A stretch of DNA of 64,000 bases, taken from the NCBI GenBank assembly GCA_002811645.1, contig PDIP01000005.1, positions 250,920 to 314,919 of the forward strand, in the 5' to 3' direction. The translations under genes and the position numbers were made by a program. Shown in pieces: positions 1-10,581 of the stretch (positions are counted from its first letter, which is position 1; each line of letters opens with the position of its first letter). The DNA comes from Corallochytrium limacisporum (taxonomy: Eukaryota; Opisthokonta). Under the pieces are notes generated by a model. It was not told where the DNA came from. It made no database searches and saw only the letters and a program-made list of their open reading frames with translations.

Positions 1-1858
1 CCCCCGGGGAGCCACGGCGCCCCTCCCCCCCCCCCCTCACCCTTGCCTTTTTGGCAAACGCAGGTGACGAAGTATCCATGACGACTCCGCCCGACCCTGA
101 GGCGGAAGGCAGGCAGCGTGACTGGCCCGTGGCAGGACTGGTCTCAATCGCGTGACCACAATTCTTCAATATTGAACATGTATGAGATTTACAACCAGTC
201 GGTACATATCTCGATCCGAAAACGTTGCGCGCGGTGGATTCAAATTGGCACCACCCTCTGCCACCTGCCAACTTTTTGTCTCAGCGAAAATTGTTCCCCC
301 CCGGCCAATTGCCGTGAACGGTGGTGGGGTGTTTGGTGGTTGGGACCCCTGGCCGCCGGCCCCCCCCCCCCGCGGGAAAACTCACGACCTTCGGTTCTTT
401 GTGTGTTTTTACGACAGAAAAAGCCACCGCCGGTTTCCGACTAATTCTGCTTCTGCACCCTACGCCTCCCCCCTTCTAGCTCAATCACCTCCTCCTTTTA
501 TTTTTTGGTTGGTCGTGGTTACGGTCGTTTGACCACTGTTTTCTATGGTCCTTTCTCTAGCACTGAGACATTCCTCTCCTCGCCCTTCTTTTCGTCGTCC
601 CAACCATGTCTCCGTGATGGGCCGGAGCCGCTGCCTGCGGTTGACTGGCCATAAAGAAAGAGTCTCTCGGCTTCTGGTGTACGTGGAGGAAAGCCTTCGG
701 TCTGCGGCGTCTGTTTACGCTTTGGCACTGGTAGTATATTTACTGATGTCAGCATCTTTGGCATTGCAGCGAATCAGAGAGCACTGGTGCATGCTTCACC
801 ATGTCGAGTAGACAGTCATGAAATAATGGCCACATATGGGGAATTTTGGATGATAGGTCAGATGTTGACATTGCGAGCCTTTACCGTGCTGCCTGTATGG
901 GCATTCATTTGTAGATTTCCCGTATCATGCCTTGTTGTCATTCTTTTCTAGACCATTCATTATCGACTCAGTTTAATGCCTGGGTTGCGCAATAGTTCGG
1001 AGTATGCACGGTTGTGGTGCGTGTAGTTCCATGCAGCAGTGCAAGATGGTTATGATCACAGTAATCGAGCATCATTCATTCTTGGTCATACATGTGTGAG
1101 TGTCCTAGTATAGAAGTCAGAATGACAGGAAAGGGATGTCGATTAGCCAGTATGGAACCGAGGAACAGACATATGCTACTGCTTGAATGAGAATGTTTAC
1201 AAGAACAACAGATATTGATGTATAGGATGGTGCCTCTTCTGTGAGGTTGCTAAAAATTGATCGGAAACATTTACCCAACAGCCACAGAGCATCCGTCATC
1301 AGCAAGACGCAACATCAATGATGCACACTTGCATGTACTGCAATCACAGGTCACAACCGGTACCGACAGGCCACAGCAGGCACCCCAATCGTCTAATGGG
1401 ATCCCGGTTCCATCTCTCTTTGGACTCCTGAGAATTGGAATTAAATTTAATAAGGTCTTCAGTTATATTCGCACAGCAGAATTAAGTTTGGTCAGGACGA
1501 TTTACCCCCCTCCCCCGGGAGGGGAGGGGGACCCGTTGGGGCTGCCGGGTGGCAAGAGCCATTGCGACCTTGACGGGGAGATTGGGATTTATAGACTTTT
1601 TGGATTCACCCATACGGCTTCTATGATGTTGCTTCACTGAAGGGGGTTGTGGTGGTCAGTCCAATGGACGTAGGGTATACGTTTATATCTTTGGTATTTA
1701 TGTGCAGTCATATGTTCGTGATCGTGTAGTGTAAACGTGTATCTTCAGGAACGAGTGTTTTGTTGTTTTTGTTGGATGACTCAATTGGAACGGGAAAATG
1801 CAACAGCAGGCTGTTGAATAGATCCAAGTTACAGGAGAACAGAACGGTTAAGGCTGCG
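1..1858. other. Noncoding left edge and UCKL1 upstream region
   Basis: No recognisable gene was seen on either strand; the short open frames have no family resemblance. The stretch has a 12-base C run at 25-36, a second at 360-371 followed directly by GCGGGAAA, and a C-rich then G-rich block near 1505-1530. The part near 1700-1858 should contain the promoter and 5' UTR of the uridine kinase gene. A gene reading in from the left edge cannot be excluded. Confidence 0.5.
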
Positions 1859-3403
1859 ATGTCTTCTCAACCCGCAGAGTCACAGAACGAGCTGAGGCGC
1901 GAGACAAGCCAGACTCTGAGAAGATCCTCCGTTTTGCCGAAGGCTGGAGAGCCCTCGTATAGTTTTCTGAGTAAGCCTGAGACCACCGTCAGTGACGATC
2001 AAACAAGCGGATCTAAATCTAAGCGACCAGCACGACGTCTGATATACACCCAGGGAAGACCTCCGTGGTATACGCAGGAAGGACAGACAGCAGAGGCCTT
2101 TATTATTGGTGTCTGTGGTGGATCTGCTTCGGGCAAAACTACGGTCGCCAAAGAGGTAATCGAGCGACTGGGCATTCCGTGGGTTGTTCTGCTGTCTATG
2201 GACAGCTTCTACAAAGTTCTGTCGCCCGAAGAGAGTGCTCTTGCAGCAGAAAATAAGTACAATTTTGATCACCCGAACGCGTTTGATTTAGACCTGGTGG
2301 TAGAGACTTTGGAGAAGTTGAAAAAGGGTAAGAAGGTACAGATTCCAGAGTACGATTTCCGCACCCATAGCCGGAGGAAAGGATTTGAGAAGACGCTGTA
2401 CGGTGCAAACGTTGTAATTTTTGAAGGAATTCTTACATTTGTGGATCCACGGCTCCGCGACTTATTGGATCTGAAGGTTTTCGTGAACTGTGATTCGGAT
2501 ATTCGGCTGGCACGTCGATTGAAGAGAGACATTGTTGCACGCGGGCGTGATATTGAGGGTGTCTTTGGCCAATATTACCGCTACGTGAAACCGTGCTTTG
2601 AGGAGATCATCCTTCCGTCAGTTAAGCACGCCGACATTATAGTCAGTCGGGGCATTGAGAATAAGGTTGCCATCGATTTGATTGTAGAGCACGTGCGCAC
2701 GCAGTTGAACGCTCGAGGTTACCACTTTCGTGACCAGCTCAAGATGGTCCACCAAAGGGACAAGATCCCAGACAATGTCTATGTTCTCAAACAGACGCCT
2801 CAGGTGCAGGCAATGCAGGTCATTATCCGTAACCGTGACTCATCTCGCGATGACTTTGTATTCTACTCGCGTCGTCTGATTCGTCTAATGATGGAGTACA
2901 CGGTATCTTTGCTGCCGGTCAAGCCGCGTGATGTGACAACCCCAACCGGCTGTATCTACCATGGTGTCAGCAGTGTTGCGCGAGTGACCGGTGTAACAAT
3001 CATGCGCGCAGGCGCGACAATGGAGGGTGCATTCCGGGAGGTCTTACGCAAGGCACGCATTGGAAAGATTCTTATTCAGACCAATCCAGAAACCGGTGAT
3101 CCAGAGCTGCACTACAACAAACTGCCCAAAGACATTAATCAAGACCAGGTCATACTCATGGACGCCACCGCAGCGACTGGTGCTGCTGCAATCATGGCAA
3201 TCCGTGTGTTGCTGGACCACGATGTCAAGGAGGAGCACATTATATTTGTGACCATCATTGCCGCTCCAACTGGCGTCCAGTCCATTGCCTACGCGTTTCC
3301 AAAGGTCCGCATTGTCTGTGCGGCCATTGACCGTGAGGTGAACTCGAGTTTCCACATCTTGCCCGGTATTGGCAACTTTGGCGACCGCTTCTACGGCACG
3401 TAG
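1859..3403 (+). CDS. UCKL1: Uridine-cytidine kinase-like 1 (uridine kinase fused to UPRT-like domain)
   Basis: A 514-residue protein of the pyrimidine salvage family that phosphorylates uridine/cytidine to the monophosphates. Residues about 60-300 form the kinase: a P-loop GGSASGKT at 87-94, then LLSMDSFYKVL and the YDFRTHSRR segment typical of uridine kinases. Residues about 310-514 form a uracil phosphoribosyltransferase-like domain ending in PGIGNFGDR. The usual UPRT PRPP loop is altered to LMDATAATGAAA, as in animal UCKL1, so the second domain is probably not an ordinary UPRT. The open frame extends 33 codons upstream to a TTG; the first ATG (1859) was chosen and leaves a low-complexity, Ser/Arg-rich N-terminus. 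Length is close to human UCKL1. The gene is convergent with the next one, 148 bp apart. Confidence 0.95.
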   Translation: MSSQPAESQNELRRETSQTLRRSSVLPKAGEPSYSFLSKPETTVSDDQTSGSKSKRPARRLIYTQGRPPWYTQEGQTAEAFIIGVCGGSASGKTTVAKEVIERLGIPWVVLLSMDSFYKVLSPEESALAAENKYNFDHPNAFDLDLVVETLEKLKKGKKVQIPEYDFRTHSRRKGFEKTLYGANVVIFEGILTFVDPRLRDLLDLKVFVNCDSDIRLARRLKRDIVARGRDIEGVFGQYYRYVKPCFEEIILPSVKHADIIVSRGIENKVAIDLIVEHVRTQLNARGYHFRDQLKMVHQRDKIPDNVYVLKQTPQVQAMQVIIRNRDSSRDDFVFYSRRLIRLMMEYTVSLLPVKPRDVTTPTGCIYHGVSSVARVTGVTIMRAGATMEGAFREVLRKARIGKILIQTNPETGDPELHYNKLPKDINQDQVILMDATAATGAAAIMAIRVLLDHDVKEEHIIFVTIIAAPTGVQSIAYAFPKVRIVCAAIDREVNSSFHILPGIGNFGDRFYGT

Positions 3404-3551
3404 GAAGGACGAGGAAGGGATAAAGGATGTTCACTGGCTTCGGCGTCGGTCTGTATACGTAGGATAATTATAGGTACATTTATAGTGTTTAGTATATCAT
3501 CCTGATATCCACTTGTGATGCATGGAAGACAAAGGCTCAGATAGAACAGAA

Positions 3552-5039
3552 TCAGCTTTCAACACTGCCCTCCAACGATGGTGTTGAATCACCTGTACTG
3601 CTCTCAACCACAGTTGGGTTCTTCACCGCACAGCTCATCCATTCAGCGCAGAGATCGTCCATGTAAGAGGCATTTCTCAAAGGCCAGAGGCCCTGCAAGA
3701 AGCCCACGTGACCTCCTCTGGCCGTAATGACTTGCATTGTGTACGGATTGGCATCGATACCCTTCAATGGAATACCCTTTACCGGTCCAAAGACATCATC
3801 CGCTGCATTCAAGAACAAGTATGGAATGCGAATCTTATCGTACCAGTTGACCGATGAGGCATCCGCGTAGTATTCATCCGTGCTAGCATAACCGAACATG
3901 GGGCAGATGACGCGTGCGTCAAATTCACGTACAGTGCGAGCCTGTAGAATGTGTTTGTACTCTGGAAAGTGATCCGGAATATGACCTTCTGGCAAATTTG
4001 GCCAGTGTCGTTCCAGGAAGCGCTTCAGATTGCTGGCCATGCGCGAGTTGTATGTCTGCTTGTTCGGGAAGCTCTCCAGACTCTCAGTGCTCATCTTCAA
4101 ATCCCATGGATTGCTAATTGACATTCCGGCCACGAACGGGCACCGGCTACCTTCTTCGCCGCAATATTTGGTCAGGATCATGGAGCCCAAGGACACACCG
4201 ACTGCAGTCAATGGTGCTGAAGGGTACTCTTCGCGGATATAGGATACAATGCGGCGCAGATCGGATGTAAAACTAGCACTGAAGCCTCGGTAAGTGAGCA
4301 GTTCCGTCTCGCCGCATCCCCGTGCGTTCATGACTACAACTCTGAACTCCTGAGCAGCCAGCACACGAACCAGATTCAACACGTACTGCTCTCCACTGCC
4401 ACCGGTCAGACCGTGCAAGACCAGGCAGATCGGCCGAGTCTTATTGGGATAGCTGCTGCCTTCGTCATTGTGGTACCAGTCAATGCACACTTGGCCACCA
4501 TCGGGCATCTTCAGGCTTTCCCGAACGTAATCAACGTAGTTGTAGGCCCGCATGATCGAGAAGACAGTCATTGGATGCATGTTGGCCAGCCAGAAAGTCG
4601 GCCAGTACTTCCTATTCAGGTGATAGCTACGATCTTTGAAGGTTTGTACCAAGCTGTGTTTGCCTCCAATGACCAGTGGCTTTTTGACAGCAAACATCAA
4701 ATAAAACGGCAGATAGGGTGTGCAGATCAGGCTCATCACCGAGCCAGCCAAAATACCGAAGAAGCCCATGACTACGAGGATGATTGGAACCAACGGAGCA
4801 AATATCACGGCTGCTCCCAACACAGCTAGAGTCTGCCAGCGGAACACGGGATGACCCGGATCTGGTTGCGATGCGATGCTGTCTGTGTGCTCGTCGAAGG
4901 AGATGATTTTGCCCTCAGAGACGAAGACCTTCTCTACGCGGTAGGGTACGAGCTTTCGAGACGCGCTTTCACTACGCTGACCGTTGGTACCATTTGACTT
5001 CAAGAGCGATGTGCCAAAGCTAGACTTCTTTGAAGTCAT
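3552..5039 (-). CDS. Alpha/beta hydrolase of the EMB8/ABHD1-ABHD3 family
   Basis: A 495-residue membrane-anchored serine hydrolase. A hydrophobic segment at about 71-118 should anchor it. The hydrolase fold follows: oxyanion-side HGLTGGS at 209-215, ARGCG at 239-243, nucleophile elbow GVSLG at 281-285 (Ser283), a probable acid in AADD (Asp413/414) and catalytic His in RGGHVGF (His443). This order and the HGLTGGS/ARGCG words are typical of the EMB8/ABHD1/ABHD3 branch, whose animal members act on phospholipids or acyl esters in membranes. The exact substrate cannot be read from sequence. It is divergent from RabGGTase beta, sharing a promoter region of about 1.1 kb. Confidence 0.9.
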   Translation of the reverse strand: MTSKKSSFGTSLLKSNGTNGQRSESASRKLVPYRVEKVFVSEGKIISFDEHTDSIASQPDPGHPVFRWQTLAVLGAAVIFAPLVPIILVVMGFFGILAGSVMSLICTPYLPFYLMFAVKKPLVIGGKHSLVQTFKDRSYHLNRKYWPTFWLANMHPMTVFSIMRAYNYVDYVRESLKMPDGGQVCIDWYHNDEGSSYPNKTRPICLVLHGLTGGSGEQYVLNLVRVLAAQEFRVVVMNARGCGETELLTYRGFSASFTSDLRRIVSYIREEYPSAPLTAVGVSLGSMILTKYCGEEGSRCPFVAGMSISNPWDLKMSTESLESFPNKQTYNSRMASNLKRFLERHWPNLPEGHIPDHFPEYKHILQARTVREFDARVICPMFGYASTDEYYADASSVNWYDKIRIPYLFLNAADDVFGPVKGIPLKGIDANPYTMQVITARGGHVGFLQGLWPLRNASYMDDLCAEWMSCAVKNPTVVESSTGDSTPSLEGSVES

Positions 5040-6123
5040 ACCTTTTTGGGGTGTGCTCTGATCTTTACAACTTTGAACTAGAACGAAAACTGCAGGGTCA
5101 GGCCAGTTCGGACTACAACTTCATCCGAATTGCATTGGCTATCATACTATCGAATGCACCGTGTCGCTACAATATCAATGAACCCGAAATGATTTCGAGC
5201 GAAGCAATACCTGTAATTCCATTTTCACATACCACGATACGTACTCGTCTATCACGCCAACAGAGAATCCCGTGCAAAGACATCGTCGTCATCACTCACA
5301 CTTCATCACTCCTTCATCCCCCCCCTTCCCTGTCATCTCCCGTCTCCAAACCCGACGGTAAACCCGAAGAGCCACTTTAGGACACACACACTCCGTCCCC
5401 GCCACCACTCTCGGTTCCTGTGGAGTTTTTCAATCTCTAGATTCGGTGCTTTCACAGGTCTCGATAAGTGACAAAGTAGGTAGGCCGGGAGGGCTACTGA
5501 TGTCACGGCCCATGCCATTAGCCACCTTACAACTTTTTTGCCCCGCGTCGCATTGTGCACGGCAAGGCGAACGCTAAGATTGTGTGTGAATCGATAGTCT
5601 TGCAAGTGGGGGCACTCTCCGCATTAGTTGGCCACTTGACTGACCATCAAAGTGCGCACCTGCACGCCGGCACAACACGCCGCTACAGGAGATAGGTCTC
5701 ATGACTTGCAGGGTAGAACTTAGGTATGGGATTTATACTGGTTGGAAACAGTCACCGGTGTTGATTACGGATATAGCTTGATTCCAGTTTTTCTCCTAAA
5801 TGGATTCGGGGCAGGCACAGTGTGGCAATTGTTTTGGGATAGCAGCCGCTGCTTAGAGCGCTCCTGCACCATGCGAAGATTAGGGTGGTGGGGCCGGGGC
5901 GTGTCTCCGTATCCTTCTATTATGCAACGGCAAACTGAAGAAATTGGACTCCCGATTGGAGGATCCTGGGGAGCCCAACAGAGGTCTGCTATGGTATTCC
6001 AGAGACATTGGTAGAGTTGAGAAATGTCTGTCTGCTTGGGTTTTGTTAATCCTGTTTGACTGAATCCTGTCTTAGAGAAGGCCAATGTAGTGGGAGAGTG
6101 AGTGTTTGAAGCAACAGAGAAAG
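5040..6123. other. Divergent intergenic region, ABHD / RabGGTB
   Basis: About 1.1 kb between two divergent starts. No conserved coding segment was recognised; open frames here are short and unlike any family. It should hold both promoters. There is a C-rich tract near 5320-5342 but no clear named element. Confidence 0.5.
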
Positions 6124-7110
6124 ATGGCGACAACGCAGATCTCCTTAGATCTGCACGCCAAGTTCCTGAGCAGGTATGGCCGTGACGATGCCGACAAACT
6201 CGAAATGGCGATGGGTCAGTATCTGAAAATGAGCGCCATCTACTGGTGCGTGACTGCGCTGGATCTCATGGGAGAACTAGACGGCACTAGCGATTCCGAA
6301 ACGGGACTGGATGGCGACATGATTATCGCTTTCGTCATGGAATGTTATGACGAGCAAGAGGGTGCCTTTGCACCGGCTCCTGGTCACGACACTCACCTGC
6401 TGTACACCCTGTCGGCTATTCAGATCCTGGCTATGTATGAGAAACTTGATTTGGTGAACGCTAGCAAGATTGCGCAGAGTGTGGCCAAACTACAACAACC
6501 AGACGGGTCATTCATTGGTGACCACTGGGGTGAGATTGACACGCGCTTCTCTTTTTGTGCACTAGCTACTCTGGCTCTACTGAAAACCCCTAATGTCATC
6601 GACCGCATGAAGGCCAAGGAATTTGTTCTGAACTGCATCAACTTTGATGGCGGCTTCGGTACCGCTCCTGGATCAGAGTCGCACGCCGGACAAATCTATT
6701 GCTGTCTGGGTTCCTTGTGGCTTCTCGACGCTTTAGAACACGCACAGACCGACCGCTTGAGCTGGTGGCTTTCTGAGCGGCAGCTTGATGCGGGCGGATT
6801 AAATGGCAGGCCACAGAAGCTGCCTGATGTTTGTTACAGCTGGTGGGTGCTGGCATCTCTGGCCATGCTGAAGAGGATTCACTACATCAATAAGGAGAAA
6901 CTGATTGACTTCATCGCAAACGCACAGGACACAGAGACGGGAGGGATTGCCGACAGGCCCGGAGACATCACGGACCCATTTCACACACTCTTTGGATTGA
7001 CCGGATTATCCTTGCTGAAGGCTGTGCCAACCCTGAAAGACATTCATCCGGTCCTTTGTATGCCTAATGATCGCCTGAAAAACACGCACCCTGAACTGGC
7101 TTGGGAGTGA
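6124..7110 (+). CDS. RABGGTB: Rab geranylgeranyltransferase (GGTase-II) beta subunit
   Basis: A 328-residue catalytic beta subunit that, with the alpha subunit and Rab escort protein, attaches geranylgeranyl groups to Rab GTPase C-termini in the cytosol. The whole length matches the prenyltransferase beta alpha-alpha barrel: repeats with GSF and GGFG words, GSESHAGQIYCC near 183-194, and zinc ligands Asp235 and Cys237 in LPDVCYSWW and His287 in DPFHTLFG. Human RABGGTB is 331 residues. The frame is open six codons upstream only from a TTG; ATG 6124 sits in an AAGATGG context and gives a family-like N-terminus. The 3' end faces the RING gene 137 bp away. Confidence 0.96.
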   Translation: MATTQISLDLHAKFLSRYGRDDADKLEMAMGQYLKMSAIYWCVTALDLMGELDGTSDSETGLDGDMIIAFVMECYDEQEGAFAPAPGHDTHLLYTLSAIQILAMYEKLDLVNASKIAQSVAKLQQPDGSFIGDHWGEIDTRFSFCALATLALLKTPNVIDRMKAKEFVLNCINFDGGFGTAPGSESHAGQIYCCLGSLWLLDALEHAQTDRLSWWLSERQLDAGGLNGRPQKLPDVCYSWWVLASLAMLKRIHYINKEKLIDFIANAQDTETGGIADRPGDITDPFHTLFGLTGLSLLKAVPTLKDIHPVLCMPNDRLKNTHPELAWE

Positions 7111-7247
7111 GCGATGACATAGATACTGTCTTGTTCACTTTCTCATTAGATTATGTCTTGTGGTCTATGAATATGAATATGTATACATATATATGGTACA
7201 GGTGATGATAAAGACTATGATAGCACTTAATGCTAGATGACTTGCGC

Positions 7248-8096
7248 TCAATTCCAGAGTGGTGAGATCAATAGAAGAAGCAGGAGTGCAGCCTTCCAGT
7301 AGTCATAGTAAGGATTGTAGGCCCCGAAGAAGCGATGCGATGTCTTTGGAATCACCGAGAGGCTTACTTTGGGTGCGCCTGTCTGCTCCCGCAGCATCAT
7401 TAATGTCGTAGCTTCATTGACAGAGATCGGGGCCGCTGGTGGAGAGTACTGCGCTCTGCAGACGGGGCACCGCATTGGCTGGAAGCCCACCCTCTGGTCG
7501 TCCAAACTCATCATCATCTGTTCGTTGAGGCAAGTTTCGCAATAAATATGTCCACATGAGATCTGCCGCAGGCCCTTCGGGCCCACCGATGCCTCATCGA
7601 ATGAGTCCAGGCAAATGGGACAGGCGTATATGCTCGATGCTTCCGCCAGATCAAATTGACGCAGTTTTGCAACCTCTGTGAGCAATGTCTCAAGTTGTTT
7701 CCGTTGGTGCTTAAACTGTCTACGACATTCCCGAATCTCCAGCAAGGCTGCCTTAGTGTTTCCGCAGAATTGTTTGTCTCCATTGCACTTCAAGGGGCCC
7801 TCAGCGCTTTGTTCGTAGACGGGCATGGACTCTGAGTGTCTGCGAGCAGAGCTGGTTCTCCACCGCAGGCCAAAGCTCGTCGAGGTTGCCTGCACATTGA
7901 TCCTGCGCTCTTGTTCTAAAGAGAACACAAGAGCTACCAGGTTCTCCCGGCTGAGAGTCCCAACTGCCCGCTCAAGACCACCGGATGGCACTCGTGCCAA
8001 ACTGGTTGCGTCTACCCATGAGAGATCAATGCCATCATTCTCCGCCTCACTGCGGGCATCTGTGCCAGTGCGGCGACGACTAGTGGTTTGGCCCAT
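7248..8096 (-). CDS. RING-finger protein with C-terminal membrane tail, putative E3 ubiquitin ligase
   Basis: A 282-residue protein with a C3HC4 RING at about 159-213: CPIC at 159-162, CGHIYCETC at 181-189 and CPVC at 210-213. A helical, probably coiled-coil stretch precedes it (about 115-150). The C-terminus has a hydrophobic run WKAALLLLLLISPLW (267-281) that could be a tail anchor. The N-terminus MGQTTSRRR has Gly2 and a Ser/Thr at position 6, compatible with N-myristoylation. No specific orthologue was recognised. By family it should recruit an E2 and ubiquitinate targets at a membrane; substrate unknown. Confidence 0.82.
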   Translation of the reverse strand: MGQTTSRRRTGTDARSEAENDGIDLSWVDATSLARVPSGGLERAVGTLSRENLVALVFSLEQERRINVQATSTSFGLRWRTSSARRHSESMPVYEQSAEGPLKCNGDKQFCGNTKAALLEIRECRRQFKHQRKQLETLLTEVAKLRQFDLAEASSIYACPICLDSFDEASVGPKGLRQISCGHIYCETCLNEQMMMSLDDQRVGFQPMRCPVCRAQYSPPAAPISVNEATTLMMLREQTGAPKVSLSVIPKTSHRFFGAYNPYYDYWKAALLLLLLISPLWN

Positions 8097-10581
8097 ATTA
8101 TGATATTTTTGCTAGATCAGAGCCGAAAAATGAATAACCTACAACATTATTGACGCATAAATGAGACTGGGGAATATCGTCACCTTTCGAATGAAACGTC
8201 CACTTATGGGCCACCCTGGGTGAGGTCGATTGATTTAAGTACAATAGAGTTCAGAGAATTCCTCTGACTGACTTAAGTTTCCGCAACTGTTGTTATCTTT
8301 GACATTGTATTGGCCGGCTCTACAATGTACAACTAGGCAATAATCGCAATTGGTCCTGCTTGCACACCTCTGCACTAAACATTCCACCGACAGGGATCAG
8401 TTCCGGAAATTCCCCGACTAGTCCCAGCCAACCTCCCGCAGAAACTTGGTTGTGGGCCAATAGACCGCAGTGGAGGATCCCTTCTGGTCCTCCCCCACCT
8501 GACCTTCTGTACTTTCACTGGGCCATTAGCCGAACGCCCAAGTATCCAGTAAATGACTATAACGAGATCTCATGATGAAAAAGGATGAGACGTGTGAGGG
8601 CGGGTCTTAGGCCCCCCCCCCTTCGGCAGACTCCACGACCCCCTTCTTGCGGACAATTCTAATTACACCAATTGGTATGTTAGGGTAGCAGTTATATTCA
8701 CCGCCGTTCGAGGTGGGTAACTCATGTTGAAAAACCCCTAAGAGTGCCTGTGGGGTGTTATCTCACCCTTGAAGAAAAAAATTTTGGTAGCCAATGTTCT
8801 TTTGTAGCTGCCCTTGTTGGCAGTTGCACTGGCTATGGGCTCAAGAGATTCGGACGCTTCGTTCTTTTTGGTGCAGTATTATTGGAAAATTGACAAACCT
8901 TGGGGCCAGGAGTCTACTCCGCAGTTCGGAAATTCTTGAAGGAAGGGGAGGGGATTGTGGGCAACAGCCAGCGAACCTGAGTGTAGCCCCAACGGCCATA
9001 GGAGCAGCCAGTTTCTGAGGCCATTTGTTCTGGCTGTCGTTTCAGGAGAACTCACCCGAACATGAATTTGTTGGGTCCGTCGTACTTGGTGGCCAACGCT
9101 TATACCAACGATAGAAGATCCGGGCTCATGCTGAGCGTGTAACGAGGCAATTTCAAAGGCAAACGGTCTGCCACATTCATATAAATTGTACGCTGAGATT
9201 TCGCTGCGCCCGCAAATGCTGCAACCTGGCAGGTGAGGATTGCAATGATGGCTATGCCAGTTTATGAATTTAATGAGTTGGGTCGCAGATATTTTTTCTT
9301 AACATTGTGGTCCATGTGTAGGTCAATGGGCCCACCGTGCCACTCCCATTATCCATGTCACTCATGGAGTGTCTGCCGCAGCAGAAGGGAGCAACACGGA
9401 ATGAAACTAACATTCCAGAAGACACCATACACTCAAGCACGTCAGCGAACGAAACATGCCCGTGACATGGTCAAGAACGAAGCATAGTGTGTCCACCACT
9501 CTCTGCCCTGGCTGCTGCCACGATGTCGCTGTCGTGTCGGTTGGTAAACCCCGGGGCCCCACCCTCCTTGGTCTGGGCGTGGATGCGAACAAAACGAAAA
9601 AAAAAAGGAGGGGGAGAGGAACGTTGGCGATAGATGGGGACGACAAGGGAGGGAGAGGGGGGGGGTGCGCGGTAAAATGGCGGGCGATGGATGAACTGAC
9701 CCGCTAAGACCACCGATGAAATGAGCACCCATATTACGGAAACGACGCGCAATTTTTCAAGCGGGGACGCGGGCAGGAGACGGAGGGACAGGACTGTAGC
9801 GGGGACACGAACGGCTCCCCCGCCTTTCTCGCTTTAGCAAGCTACCAGTATCATACCCGGCAATGGATATATTTTGTATTGCACCTGGGCTGGCGGGTTT
9901 TGCGAAATCTCCGTCACTACGTTGATGGATTTCACTCTGCTTATAAACGAGAACTGAGGCATAGGGGGATGATAGTCGCGCAGAATGTACTTTGAAAGTA
10001 CGGGAAACCGGGGGGGGGGAACGTCATACTTGCAAAACCAAAACTTAAAAAAGGAAACAGGAAGGGAAGGATTTCAAGCATTTCGGATTGGGTGCCGGGG
10101 ATGGTAACTGAATGTATGCAAGGGGTAGCCATTTGCGCATTGAGTTTTCCTTCTTATCTCACCGACTGGTTATCTCCCACATCTCATACCCCCCCCCCTT
10201 GGGCCCTCACGAACCACTATCTGGTGCGAGTCTCCACGGCCCTTCGTCGTGGTACGCGAGCAAGCGGTAGTTTGGCTTGCAGTGATTTGGATAGGATTGC
10301 AAGCCTCTACGACATTCCTTTGGTTTCAAAATGCTGCCAGTAAAACAGGCACATGTAAGGTCGATGGTCGGACGCTCCATTTTTATCGAACCAAAGAGTA
10401 AAGATACTTAGGAAGCTCGACTATTAAGACTGCAAAGCCCGTGCGCTGCATGTACGTTTGAACATACCTCGTAGCAGGTAACTTGTCTGTCGTTAGAAGA
10501 GTGTCTAATCATTTAGTGTACTACTGACTCCAAGTATGAGGAGGACAAAAAACTTGCCAGGACGCTAAGCAACAGAACACA
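8097..10581. other. Long divergent intergenic region, RING / E-Syt
   Basis: About 2.5 kb with no recognisable gene on either strand. It is marked by homopolymer tracts: C runs at 8612-8621 and 10189-10198, G runs at 9657-9665 and 10010-10019. The last is immediately preceded by CGGGAAACC. A TAAAATGGCGGGC word lies near 9672-9684. Short open frames were judged noise. Promoters for both flanking genes are expected here. Confidence 0.5.

Noticed and set aside
1760-1858. Upstream extension of UCKL1 from a TTG
   Set aside because: No ATG in the extension and no match to the family; the first ATG at 1859 is preferred.
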